Positions 35,977 through 45,234 of a stretch of 64,000 nucleotides of DNA are shown piece by piece. The position numbers and the translations under genes are program-made. The DNA comes from an uncultured Alphaproteobacteria bacterium (lineage in GTDB: Bacteria > Pseudomonadota > Alphaproteobacteria > RF32 > CAG-239). Positions within the stretch are counted from its first letter, which is position 1. Every line of letters starts with the position of its first letter. The notes below the pieces were generated by a model. The model saw only the letters and a program-made list of their open reading frames with translations, was not told the DNA's origin and did not search any database. The stretch spans positions 4,056-68,055 of the forward strand of contig CAKQNT010000009.1 of the NCBI GenBank assembly GCA_934255405.1, in the 5' to 3' direction.

Positions 35977-37320
35977 ATGAAAGTTGCAATTATAGGTACC
36001 GGATATGTCGGGCTTCCGACCGGTGTTGGCTTGGCGGAACTTGGGAATCAGGTTGTCTGTATTGATCACGATAATTCTAAGATAGAAACTCTTAATTCCG
36101 GCAAACTCACGCTATATGAAGACGGTCTTGAAGAACTGTTTGCAAAAAACCTGAAATCAGGCAATTTGCGCTTTACGACTTCTACCAAAGACGGTGTTAC
36201 TGACGCAGATGTTGTATTGATTGCCGTGGGAACGCCGCCGCATCCGGTTACCAAAGAAGCAGACATGAAATATATTCACGCCGCCGCCACCGAGCTGGCC
36301 GAATACCTCACCGGATATACCGTAGTCGCCACCAAATCCACTGTTCCGGTCGGCACCGGCGATGATGTGGAGGCGCTGATTGCCAAGAAGAATCCTTTTG
36401 CTAAATTTGATGTGGTTTCTTTGCCGGAATTTTTGCGCGAAGGTTTTGCAATTCATGACTTTTTTAATCCGGATCGGATTGTGGTAGGCGCCAACAACGA
36501 AAAAGCCGCAAATGTAATTAAAGAACTATACAAGCCATTTGCCGACAAAACTAATATCCTGTTTGTTAAGCGTCGGTCTTCGGAGACTATTAAATATGCC
36601 TCCAATGCCTTTTTGGCGATAAAAATTCATTATATTAACGAGATGGCGGATTTCTGCGAAAAAACCGGAGCTGACGTTTTGGAAGTCGCTAAAGGAATGG
36701 GACTGGACAGCCGTATCGGCAATCGTTTTTTGAATCCGGGTCCGGGGTATGGCGGCAGCTGTTTTCCTAAAGACACCATGGCTATGGCCTATATGGGGCG
36801 CCAAAATGACGTAAATCTGACATTGATTAACGCCGCGATTGAAGGCAACAAAAAACGCAAAATACAAATGGCAGAACGCATATTAAATGTGGTTAAAGAT
36901 ATAAAAAATCCCAAAATTGCGGTTTTGGGCTTGGCTTTTAAGGATGGAACCGATGATTGCCGCGAATCTCCGGCAATGGAAATTGTTGCGGCACTGTTGG
37001 AACATAAGGCAAATATTATCGCTTATGACCCCAAAGCGATGGGAACAGCTTGTCGTCTGTTGGGAAACCAGATTGATTATGCCGACGATATGTATTCCAC
37101 CCTCAAAGATGCCGATGTTTTGGCAATTTTGACCGAATGGAAAGATTTTAAGGATTTGGATTTGGCTCAGGCAGCACAGCTTATGCGCCACCAAAACATT
37201 GTAGACTGCCGCAATCTCTTGAGCGGAGAACAAGCTGTCAAACAAGGTTTTAGATACATTGGAGTGGGGCAAACATTCGACAATAGGGTTAACTCTAAAC
37301 AAACAAAGGATGTCGCATGA
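35977..37320 (+). CDS. ugd: UDP-glucose 6-dehydrogenase
   Basis: 447 residues. The Rossmann start MKVAIIGTGYVGLPTGVGLA, the substrate-loop VATKSTVPVGTGD, SLPEFLREG (catalytic Glu region), the Lys in YASNAFLAIKIHYINE and the active-site cysteine in GPGYGGSCFPKDT are all present, and the C-terminal domain has AVLGLAFKDGTDDCRESPA. It oxidises UDP-glucose to UDP-glucuronate for surface polysaccharide. Its stop overlaps the galE start (ATGA), so the two are co-translated. Confidence 0.96.
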   Translation: MKVAIIGTGYVGLPTGVGLAELGNQVVCIDHDNSKIETLNSGKLTLYEDGLEELFAKNLKSGNLRFTTSTKDGVTDADVVLIAVGTPPHPVTKEADMKYIHAAATELAEYLTGYTVVATKSTVPVGTGDDVEALIAKKNPFAKFDVVSLPEFLREGFAIHDFFNPDRIVVGANNEKAANVIKELYKPFADKTNILFVKRRSSETIKYASNAFLAIKIHYINEMADFCEKTGADVLEVAKGMGLDSRIGNRFLNPGPGYGGSCFPKDTMAMAYMGRQNDVNLTLINAAIEGNKKRKIQMAERILNVVKDIKNPKIAVLGLAFKDGTDDCRESPAMEIVAALLEHKANIIAYDPKAMGTACRLLGNQIDYADDMYSTLKDADVLAILTEWKDFKDLDLAQAAQLMRHQNIVDCRNLLSGEQAVKQGFRYIGVGQTFDNRVNSKQTKDVA

Positions 37321-38285
37321 TTTTAGTATTTGGCGGTGCCGGTTATATCGGCTCTCACACGGTAAAACACCTGTTGGATAATGGATATTCTTGCGTGGTG
37401 GCAGATAATCTGATTTATGGACACCGCGAAGCAGTTGATCCCAGAGCCGAGTTTGTTCATGCAGATTTAGCGGATAAATATTCGCTGCAACAACTTTTTG
37501 ACACCCATAAAATTGAGGCCGTAATTCATTTTGCGGCTTTTACTTATGTTGGCGAAAGTGTCACCGATCCGCAAAAATACTATATCAATAACGTTGTCGG
37601 CACTACAAATCTGCTTAATACTATGTTGCAACATGGGGTTAAGAAAATTGTGTTTTCAAGCACCTGCGCCACCTATGGAGAGCCGCAATATATCCCGATG
37701 GATGAGAATCATCCGCAAAGCCCGATTAACCCCTATGGGCGCACTAAGTTGATGATTGAGCAAATTTTTGCTGACTATGAACGCGCCTATGGACTCAAAC
37801 ATATAGCCCTGCGCTACTTTAACGCCGCCGGTTGCGCCCATGACGGAAGTATCGGCGAGAGCCACAATCCGGAAACGCATTTGATTCCGCTTGTGCTCAA
37901 GGCGATTAAAGGCGAGCGCGCCAATATCAAAATATTTGGCACTGATTATGACACTCCGGACGGCACCTGCCTGCGCGATTATATTCATGTAGAAGACTTG
38001 GCTCTGGCACATCGCTTGGCGCTGGAAAAACTTGATGACTACAGCGGGTGCATTAATCTTGGCACCGGCATTCCGACCAGTGTTAAAGAGATTATATCAG
38101 CGGCAGAAAATGTAAGCGGGCTCAAATGTCCGGTTGAGATTGCGCCACGCCGCGCCGGTGATCCCGCCAAACTCTATGCGGACAATCGCAAAGCTAAGGA
38201 GATTTTGGGCTGGCAACCGCGCTATACGCAGATTGAAGATATTATCCGCACCGCGTGGAACTGGGAAACCCACCGCAAGTTTTAG
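37317..38285 (+). CDS. galE: UDP-glucose 4-epimerase
   Basis: 322 residues. NAD-binding GGAGYIGSHTVKHLL, the Ser/Tyr-xxx-Lys catalytic pair (FSSTCATYGEP; NPYGRTKLMIEQ), LRYFNAAGCAHDGSIGE and RDYIHVEDLALAH are typical of GalE. It interconverts UDP-glucose and UDP-galactose (or the glucuronate form, given the coupling with ugd). The CRISPR array begins 37 bp after its stop, so galE read-through could enter the array. Confidence 0.95.
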   Translation: MILVFGGAGYIGSHTVKHLLDNGYSCVVADNLIYGHREAVDPRAEFVHADLADKYSLQQLFDTHKIEAVIHFAAFTYVGESVTDPQKYYINNVVGTTNLLNTMLQHGVKKIVFSSTCATYGEPQYIPMDENHPQSPINPYGRTKLMIEQIFADYERAYGLKHIALRYFNAAGCAHDGSIGESHNPETHLIPLVLKAIKGERANIKIFGTDYDTPDGTCLRDYIHVEDLALAHRLALEKLDDYSGCINLGTGIPTSVKEIISAAENVSGLKCPVEIAPRRAGDPAKLYADNRKAKEILGWQPRYTQIEDIIRTAWNWETHRKF

Positions 38286-38322
38286 AATGAGAAGCGAAGC
38301 AATAAAGCGCTCTGTATTTGTC

Positions 38323-38358
38323 CGCTTTGCTTCCTTTCCAAATCAGATATGCTGTAAT
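38323..38358 (+). repeat. degenerate first CRISPR repeat
   Basis: Aligned to the consensus, bases 1-4 and 6 differ and the -10 box is altered to TGCTGTAAT (A to G at base 32). Bases 7-31 are conserved. Such decay usually marks the oldest, leader-distal end of an array, which places the growing end on the cas2 side. Confidence 0.85.
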
Positions 38359-38490
38359 ATGTAGCCGCTGCGTCGGTAGGGTTTGCACGTTATAGCTTCC
38401 TTTCCAAATCAGATATGCTATAATTTGCTTTGCCGTCTTTGGTCACTACTTGTTGTTATAGCTTCCTTTCCAAATCAGATATGCTATAAT

Positions 38491-39680
38491 TCAATTCTTT
38501 TACTGTTATGCTTAAAGTCCGTTATAGCTTCCTTTCCAAATCAGATATGCTATAATCGACACCGTTTTGGTTCAAAAGAATATATCGTTATAGCTTCCTT
38601 TCCAAATCAGATATGCTATAATGCCCGTTCCCGATATTCTAAAGCCGTCCTTGTTATAGCTTCCTTTCCAAATCAGATATGCTATAATAACCAGACATAC
38701 CGTGTATCCATTCAACACGTTATAGCTTCCTTTCCAAATCAGATATGCTATAATTTCCTTGTTCAGCTCTCAAGTAATTATCTTGGTTATAGCTTCCTTT
38801 CCAAATCAGATATGCTATAATACAATATAGCGTTTTTTCAGTTCCACACCGGTTATAGCTTCCTTTCCAAATCAGATATGCTATAATACGTTACGTAAAA
38901 AAAACGGCGGATTTCCGGTTATAGCTTCCTTTCCAAATCAGATATGCTATAATGTTCCATATTCACATGCTTCATTAATAACTGTTATAGCTTCCTTTCC
39001 AAATCAGATATGCTATAATGGATACTCAGTAACATTCGACGAAGACTTTGTTATAGCTTCCTTTCCAAATCAGATATGCTATAATTCAATTCTTTTACTG
39101 TTATGCTTAAAGTCCGTTATAGCTTCCTTTCCAAATCAGATATGCTATAATCGACACCGTTTTGGTTCAAAAGAATATATCGTTATAGCTTCCTTTCCAA
39201 ATCAGATATGCTATAATGCCCGTTCCCGATATTCTAAAGCCGTCCTTGTTATAGCTTCCTTTCCAAATCAGATATGCTATAATAACCAGACATACCGTGT
39301 ATCCATTCAACACGTTATAGCTTCCTTTCCAAATCAGATATGCTATAATTTCCTTGTTCAGCTCTCAAGTAATTATCTTGGTTATAGCTTCCTTTCCAAA
39401 TCAGATATGCTATAATACAATATAGCGTTTTTTCAGTTCCACACCGGTTATAGCTTCCTTTCCAAATCAGATATGCTATAATACGTTACGTAAAAAAAAC
39501 GGCGGATTTCCGGTTATAGCTTCCTTTCCAAATCAGATATGCTATAATGTTCCATATTCACATGCTTCATTAATAACTGTTATAGCTTCCTTTCCAAATC
39601 AGATATGCTATAATGGATACTCAGTAACATTCGACGAAGACTTTGTTATAGCTTCCTTTCCAAATCAGATATGCTATAAT
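38491..39680 (+). repeat. 595-bp tandem duplication of nine spacer-repeat units
   Basis: The block from 38491 (spacer TCAATTCTTTTACTG...) to 39085 is repeated at 39086-39680 with no difference that I can find, including the one 31-bp spacer. The offset is 595 bp. Confidence 0.93.
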
Positions 39681-40480
39681 CCGACAAAATGCCGTTTGCT
39701 AAATCAATTCGTTATAGCTTCCTTTCCAAATCAGATATGCTATAATACAACGAAGTTACGGAAGACAAAGATTTTAGTTATAGCTTCCTTTCCAAATCAG
39801 ATATGCTATAATTTCAAAAATCTTGTAATCGCTCAAGTCATAGTTATAGCTTCCTTTCCAAATCAGATATGCTATAATACCCCGATCAGCAGCATAAAGG
39901 CTCGGGCGGTTATAGCTTCCTTTCCAAATCAGATATGCTATAATTCACAATGTATTATAACGATTATTAAATTAGTTATAGCTTCCTTTCCAAATCAGAT
40001 ATGCTATAATCACTCTCATGCAAAAGGTGATGTAGGTTTTGTTATAGCTTCCTTTCCAAATCAGATATGCTATAATAGATTGATAGCCTTTTGCCACCTG
40101 TTCAATGTTATAGCTTCCTTTCCAAATCAGATATGCTATAATAAATATTATAAACAAGAAAATGAATATCCAGTTATAGCTTCCTTTCCAAATCAGATAT
40201 GCTATAATAAGACTTTATTCATAAAGCAAGTAAATGGAGTTATAGCTTCCTTTCCAAATCAGATATGCTATAATATCATGGTTCCAATTGCGCTTGACTA
40301 ATTTGTTATAGCTTCCTTTCCAAATCAGATATGCTATAATTTTGCTTTTGCCGCTGAATCGCTAGCTCCTGGTTATAGCTTCCTTTCCAAATCAGATATG
40401 CTATAATATGACGTAGCAGACCAATTCATGATGGATTGTTATAGCTTCCTTTCCAAATCAGATATGCTATAATAGATACA

Positions 40481-40517
40481 AAATAACCTGTTGATTTTCC
40501 AACAGGTTATTTCTTTT
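40481..40517. terminator. terminator between CRISPR array and cas2
   Basis: A perfect 13-bp stem AAATAACCTGTTG (40481-40493) / CAACAGGTTATTT (40500-40512), loop ATTTTC, then CTTTTT on the plus strand and an A/T-rich flank on the minus strand. It stops array transcripts 8 bp after the last repeat and can also end the cas operon. Confidence 0.9.
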
Positions 40518-40530
40518 TAGCAAACAAAAC

Positions 40531-40836
40531 TCAAAGCAATAAAAGCTGTTTTTCACCTATTTCTTCCTCTTTTTTTAGCGTCCCTACAAGTATTTCCATT
40601 GAAGCATATTGCTTTTCTGTAATTGTTAGCATTCTAACACTTCCTTCCTTAGGAATCAAGGACTTAAGACGTTTTGCGTGCTTATCCACATCATCTTGAC
40701 CTTTGCAGATTCGTGAATAAACCGATAATTGCAACATTGTATACCCGTCTTTAACAAGGAAATTCCTAAAGCGACTCGCATTTCTTCGGTCGCTTTTTGT
40801 TAGCGTTGGAAGGTCAAAAAACACTATCATTCGCAT
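40531..40836 (-). CDS. cas2: CRISPR adaptation protein Cas2
   Basis: 101 residues from ATG 40836 (MRMIVFFDLPTLT), preceded by GGAGGTG. Upstream codons in the same frame are possible but less likely. The ferredoxin-like fold is visible with the conserved Asp in FFDLPT, RFRNFLVKDGYTMLQLSVYS and SVRMLTITEKQ. With Cas1 it forms the spacer-integration complex. It is last in the cas9-cas1-cas2 operon, 36 bp after cas1. The subtype II-C gene set is complete, without csn2 or cas4. Confidence 0.97.
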   Translation of the reverse strand: MRMIVFFDLPTLTKSDRRNASRFRNFLVKDGYTMLQLSVYSRICKGQDDVDKHAKRLKSLIPKEGSVRMLTITEKQYASMEILVGTLKKEEEIGEKQLLLL

Positions 40837-40872
40837 AAATTTTTCACCTCCAATTGCCATTTATCCACAACC

Positions 40873-41775
40873 TCATGAAAAAAGTGGTAATTTTTTTAAC
40901 ATTGGAATTTTTAGTCCGTTCGGTGTTTTAGTTTTTATACAGTTTACAACTGATGTTGCTTCAATTTCACAGCAGTAGAGCAAGCATATATCTTCATTGT
41001 CCATCAAACCGCTTTGAGTCATAACTTCAATTAATTTGTTTTTTATTTCTATTGATAAAGACGTAATATCCGTCCAGTCCATTGTTGCCACCTGAAAATC
41101 TATAAATGGTCTAAATGGCTCCATTAAATCATCCACCAGATTAAAGGCATTTAGCTTGTTAGCATGATGAATGCCAAAACAAGGCAATAAACCTGCTCCG
41201 ACAACAGAACGAGCCATCGCTCCTCTAATTATGGCATAGCCATAATTAAGCGCTGCATTTCGAATATCTGTCTCGTCATTGCGGTTAAAGCCATTCCATA
41301 AAAATTTCCAATATAAATTAGCTGCGTATGCCTCTGCATTTTTTACATCACCAGATTGCACCAACTTTGCAATTTCATACAATTTTTTAGCGCCATCTTT
41401 ATTCAAACTCTCTAAAACTGCAGCCTGATTTTTAATTTTGGCTTTGACAATTTCTTGCCACATTCTCTTTTTTAATGGCTCGCTGGCTTCCACTTGCAAA
41501 CAAGCTATTTCTGAGTATCGACTATGATTATGATAAGGAATTAGAACTCCTGAAGGCAAATGACTGCCATCGCATGTAAAAAGAGTAATATTATACTCTG
41601 CCAATTCAGCTAAAAAATAATTACTAAGGCTGATTTGTTTATTTTCTAAAATAATGACTGATATATCTTCTAGTGGCAATTTTAAGCTATCACTAGATTG
41701 TGTTTCATATATAAGTTGGCGGTTTTGTACCGATAGTTTGCAAGGCTTTGTAATTTGCAATATCCGCCACCCCAT
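40873..41775 (-). CDS. cas1: CRISPR integrase Cas1
   Basis: 300 residues, the usual length for type II. The N-terminal beta domain contains EDISVIILENKQISLSNYFL. The helical catalytic domain shows the metal ligands Glu148 (KNAEAYAANLYW), His203/204 (FGIHHANKLN) and Glu219 (LVDDLMEPFRPF). It integrates new spacers with Cas2. Its ATG lies 2 bp after the cas9 stop, so they are translationally linked. Confidence 0.98.
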   Translation of the reverse strand: MGWRILQITKPCKLSVQNRQLIYETQSSDSLKLPLEDISVIILENKQISLSNYFLAELAEYNITLFTCDGSHLPSGVLIPYHNHSRYSEIACLQVEASEPLKKRMWQEIVKAKIKNQAAVLESLNKDGAKKLYEIAKLVQSGDVKNAEAYAANLYWKFLWNGFNRNDETDIRNAALNYGYAIIRGAMARSVVGAGLLPCFGIHHANKLNAFNLVDDLMEPFRPFIDFQVATMDWTDITSLSIEIKNKLIEVMTQSGLMDNEDICLLYCCEIEATSVVNCIKTKTPNGLKIPMLKKLPLFS

Positions 41776-41777
41776 AT

Positions 41778-44700
41778 TTAGCTCCTTTGCTCTTTTTTAG
41801 CCTTACGCTCAGCCATCTTTTGTTTGTTAGATTTTATATTAAAAATTGGTGTCCTCTCCTCTTGTTTTATCTCCACTAATCCTCCAAGGAGATCAACTTG
41901 ATATTTCTTTAAATTTTTAAGTACTGAAACACTTACTTTTTTTTCATTGGACAATTTAATGTATCTTTCTAGTGGTTTTATATTTTTTGTATCATCACCA
42001 CTTTTATTTTTCTTAATTTCCGCACCTACTCTCACTATGCCATCGGCGCAACGAACAAGCATTTGTAGATTTTTTTCATCAAACCCCTCTACAACACCTA
42101 CACATTTTTCTTTAAGTAGTATTTTATCATCAATTTTGAATGTGGACGTATTAATCCTATACAATGCAGAATTATCTACACTACCAATGTATAATTGCCC
42201 GCTTTGCGCATTATATTGGTTAACATACCCTTTAATGGTTTCCTCTGCAGAATCTAGTGACACATAATCATCTTTATATAAACTGAACATAAATTTATAA
42301 CTCTCATCAATTAAAGCATGGACAAGTCTATTATTTTGGTCATAAACTGGTTCATTATTTTGGTTATAAATAGTTACATATGGCTGAGGGGCATCCTCAA
42401 ATTTTTCCTTCGAAACTAAATCAGCTGTATAAATGGGAACGATATAAAAAGATTTTTCTTTTCTAAACACATCAAGGCGAAACATATTCTCCTTTTCAGC
42501 CATACCATATCTAATCGGCAGGCTTCCTTTTTCTTTGCTCTTTGGATAAACAGTGTCTTTATGAGCCGATCCTGTTGCGCTTTTTCTGGGAGGGCGAGAT
42601 ACAAAAATTTTATCTAAAGACGCTAAAACGTCGTCTCTAAAACCACACCATGGTTCTTCAAAACGTTTTTTTAGCGTCTTGTACCATGTTTCACCTTTTT
42701 TTTCTTGAACTTCATATTTATTTTCAAATATTTTAGAAACATAGGAAAGATAATTTACCATTTCTTGAGTTGCACAAGCAATAACTATGGCATCTTGAGC
42801 ATGATGTTTATCACTCTCGTTGCGATCTTTTTTCAATCCCCAATGGTGGCGCAAATAATCAGTTAATGTTCCTGTTCTCATTTGAATGCGATTTTTTATA
42901 TTTTTCCATGGACTGGAAGAAAAATCCAACCCTTCTTCACAGTATTGTTTAACATACCTTGAAATATGGCTATTATCATTTGCATTGCGTTCTTTAAACT
43001 CTAATTCTCTATCAACAAAGTTCTTATCTAACAAATGATTTTCTTTGGTTTTATTGTGCAGTAGTTTTACTCTGGCTTCAAACTCATCCCAACACCCAGA
43101 ATCTTTCAGATATTCATACGGTGTCATATTGCTCTTTTTACGGTTCTCTGATGACAAGCACAGTACCTTGTTGTTGTAGGAATTATCAAATGAACGAGAA
43201 TAAGGAATAATATGGTCAATATCTAAATAACCAATTTCATCTAGACGAGTAATATCTATTACATTACCAGAGTATATACACTTACCATCCTGCTCTTGAT
43301 ATAAACGATATTTTAGGATATTGGTTGCATTTCCTTTAATATTGTATGTTTCCAGTTCTGCTGACGCATATTTGCGATCTTCTTGATTTTCTTTATTTTT
43401 ATTTTCAATTTTCATTCGCTCATCGTGTGTCTTCTTCAAGTCGCGACCAGTTTCTATATTAATTTGATCCGGCACACCATACTTGCGAACCATCGCATTG
43501 TAAACTTTTCTAAACTGAGCAACCGTGCGATTAACCACCGGAACCGTTGTTAATTTATCTTCGGCAATAGGAAGTAACAATATTCCTTTTTGCTCTACTA
43601 ATTTGTTGCCATTACTCTTAAAATCATACCCTGCTTTTTCGCATGCCGCATTGTAAACATCACCTTGTTCCATAAATGGTATTATTTTATACAGAGCCTT
43701 CAAAGACAGATTAATAAATTTATCAAAATTACATTGAATAAATTTAGAAATATACTTTTTCTCTATGCCTAAGCCATCTTTCAATGCATTTGAAATACGC
43801 TCATCATCTTTTTCGCAGGCAATCACATTTACAATCTTATCCAACAATGAAATATTTTGTTGCAAATTATTCCATTCTTCCGTGGTGAATTTAGATTTAA
43901 GCTGGTGCCAACCCTTCATTTCATAAAATACAACATCTTCAGGGTCAACTTTTTGTATTGAACCATCTTTTGTTTTCTTTTCGGTTTTATTATAATTTAT
44001 ATCTCTAAAAAAGGTCCCTTTAGGAAATACTTTTGATGCCAGAGTTTTGTACTTAACTGTTTTTGTGCTTTTTAATAATTCTATTATTTTTTCTCGCTCG
44101 TTTTTTTCTGGAAATCTGATTTTTCCATTATCGTTAATCGATAAGTTATTGATTTTGGTTAATGCAACAAACAATTCAGAAGATGGTGCATTTTTAGGAG
44201 CACGTTTTTCACTCTTTTCAAAAGTACAATAACCAACCATATTACCTACACTACCAATCTGTCTATAACGGTAAGCAATGCGTTTAAAATCGTTATATAA
44301 TTTTTCTGTAAATATACCATATTGTTTTTGCGCTTCAAATATCATATCCAATTCACGTTCTATTTCTTCTCGGGGAATTGAATTATTATAAACCGCCTTA
44401 TTTTCACCTTTGGCATTTTCTTTAGTACAATTTCTCTTTTTTCCAAATTTCCCTGCTTTTTCTACAATAACTTGTGCCAATGACTTGCCTTCTGACAATA
44501 ATTTTTTATTATCTTTTATAGCCTGCAAGACTTGACCGCCTTCCTTATCGTTTTCCTCAACCGATTTTCGATAAGATTTGAAACCACGATGTTTAGCTAA
44601 GTGAGTTAGAACACGCAATAATTCTTCTTGCGATAATTTTTCAGACAAACCTTTAATTCTCAAATCCCAAACATCGCCACCTGTTTGTTTGGCATACATT

Positions 44701-45002
44701 TCATTCAGTTCATCAATGTTTTTTGCTAATCCTTGCGCAATAAATAATTTTTTTATAGCTTGCATCCGACGAGCCTTGCGACGACAAACTCGACGAGCCA
44801 ATCTCTTTTCTCGACGAGGCAAAGCTAAAGAAGCACCATCTTTAGGGTTCTCCGCTACTGGAAAGCAACGCACACCGGAACCAATAATTTTTCCTTCTAT
44901 AATTTCACCGGTTTCTTCATTAAAAGACTCTTTGTCAAAATCAACTACTGCCCAACCGATTGAAGCAATTCCCAAGTCAAAGCCAAAGATTCTTTTCCTC
45001 AT
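41778..45002 (-). CDS. cas9: type II-C CRISPR effector Cas9
   Basis: 1074 residues from ATG 45002 (MRKRIFGFDLGIASIGWAVV), with GAGGTG about 5 nt upstream. The size is typical of compact II-C enzymes. RuvC-I carries Asp9; the Arg-rich bridge helix is at about 63-85 (REKRLARRVCRRKARRMQAI); the recognition lobe lies at 90-500; RuvC-II is INIETGRDL (Glu517); HNH is YLDIDHIIPYSRSF (His597); RuvC-III is HHAQDAIVIA (His733/Asp737). The PAM-interacting C-terminus follows. All nuclease residues are intact, so it should cut both strands. It is AT-rich compared with galE and the mdh-like gene. It is divergent from the tracrRNA, 58 bp away. Confidence 0.98.
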   Translation of the reverse strand: MRKRIFGFDLGIASIGWAVVDFDKESFNEETGEIIEGKIIGSGVRCFPVAENPKDGASLALPRREKRLARRVCRRKARRMQAIKKLFIAQGLAKNIDELNEMYAKQTGGDVWDLRIKGLSEKLSQEELLRVLTHLAKHRGFKSYRKSVEENDKEGGQVLQAIKDNKKLLSEGKSLAQVIVEKAGKFGKKRNCTKENAKGENKAVYNNSIPREEIERELDMIFEAQKQYGIFTEKLYNDFKRIAYRYRQIGSVGNMVGYCTFEKSEKRAPKNAPSSELFVALTKINNLSINDNGKIRFPEKNEREKIIELLKSTKTVKYKTLASKVFPKGTFFRDINYNKTEKKTKDGSIQKVDPEDVVFYEMKGWHQLKSKFTTEEWNNLQQNISLLDKIVNVIACEKDDERISNALKDGLGIEKKYISKFIQCNFDKFINLSLKALYKIIPFMEQGDVYNAACEKAGYDFKSNGNKLVEQKGILLLPIAEDKLTTVPVVNRTVAQFRKVYNAMVRKYGVPDQINIETGRDLKKTHDERMKIENKNKENQEDRKYASAELETYNIKGNATNILKYRLYQEQDGKCIYSGNVIDITRLDEIGYLDIDHIIPYSRSFDNSYNNKVLCLSSENRKKSNMTPYEYLKDSGCWDEFEARVKLLHNKTKENHLLDKNFVDRELEFKERNANDNSHISRYVKQYCEEGLDFSSSPWKNIKNRIQMRTGTLTDYLRHHWGLKKDRNESDKHHAQDAIVIACATQEMVNYLSYVSKIFENKYEVQEKKGETWYKTLKKRFEEPWCGFRDDVLASLDKIFVSRPPRKSATGSAHKDTVYPKSKEKGSLPIRYGMAEKENMFRLDVFRKEKSFYIVPIYTADLVSKEKFEDAPQPYVTIYNQNNEPVYDQNNRLVHALIDESYKFMFSLYKDDYVSLDSAEETIKGYVNQYNAQSGQLYIGSVDNSALYRINTSTFKIDDKILLKEKCVGVVEGFDEKNLQMLVRCADGIVRVGAEIKKNKSGDDTKNIKPLERYIKLSNEKKVSVSVLKNLKKYQVDLLGGLVEIKQEERTPIFNIKSNKQKMAERKAKKEQRS

Positions 45003-45025
45003 CACACACCTCACAAAAAATAATC

Positions 45026-45054
45026 TTGACAATTAGTTTAACAACTAATAATAT
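45026..45054 (+). promoter_or_regulatory. promoter of tracrRNA
   Basis: TTGACA (45026-45031), 17 bp, TAATAT (45049-45054), close to the sigma70 consensus. It lies in the cas9 leader region, so the divergent cas9 promoter must overlap it or lie within the tracrRNA gene. Confidence 0.8.
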
Positions 45055-45060
45055 AAAAGC

Positions 45061-45171
45061 AAGAAGTTTTTGATGTTGTATCTGATTTGGAAAGGAAGCT
45101 ATAATAATCGAAAATTTCGAGTAGGGCTCCGACGATAGTTGCTTTTGCAATGTGTAGTCGTCCCTTTTTTT
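45061..45171 (+). ncRNA. tracrRNA
   Basis: The anti-repeat at 45079-45105 (TATCTGATTTGG to CTATAAT) pairs with repeat bases 1-27, 26 Watson-Crick pairs plus one G-U, with no bulge. It is followed by a short TCGA-rich palindrome (45108-45120) and a 3' hairpin built on GACGA/TCGTC and GTTGC-TTTT-GCAAT, closed by GGG/CCC, then a seven-T run at 45165-45171. The start is set from the promoter. The RNA guides RNase III processing and Cas9 loading. A second TATAAT inside the anti-repeat (45100-45105, with TTGTAT 18 bp upstream) might drive a shortened transcript. Confidence 0.93.
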
Positions 45172-45234
45172 ATTTTAAATTATTTTTTTCCTATTCTAAT
45201 CATATTAGAATTTGATACAAACAGCTCAAAATTA

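Larger units (their letters stand above)
38323..40473 (+). CRISPR. type II-C CRISPR array: 33 repeats, 32 spacers
   Basis: 36-bp repeats begin GTTATAGC and end TGCTATAAT. Spacers are 30 bp, with a few of 31 (at 38755, 39350 and 40341). Repeat 1 (38323-38358) is degenerate and repeat 33 ends at 40473. Orientation follows the tracrRNA pairing and likeness to the Neisseria repeat (GTTGTAGC...GCTACAAT), so crRNAs read on the plus strand. Every intact repeat ends in an extended -10 box (TG-C-TATAAT, repeat bases 28-36), giving each spacer its own promoter, as shown experimentally in Neisseria. Spacers 3-11 recur as spacers 12-20, leaving 23 distinct spacers. No usual leader is present on either side. 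Confidence 0.98.

Noticed and set aside
38383..40301. Long open frames through the CRISPR array (145 and 201 aa, repeated VIASFPNQICYN)
   Set aside because: They are a product of the 66-bp repeat period (divisible by 3) and lack start signals. They are not protein repeats.
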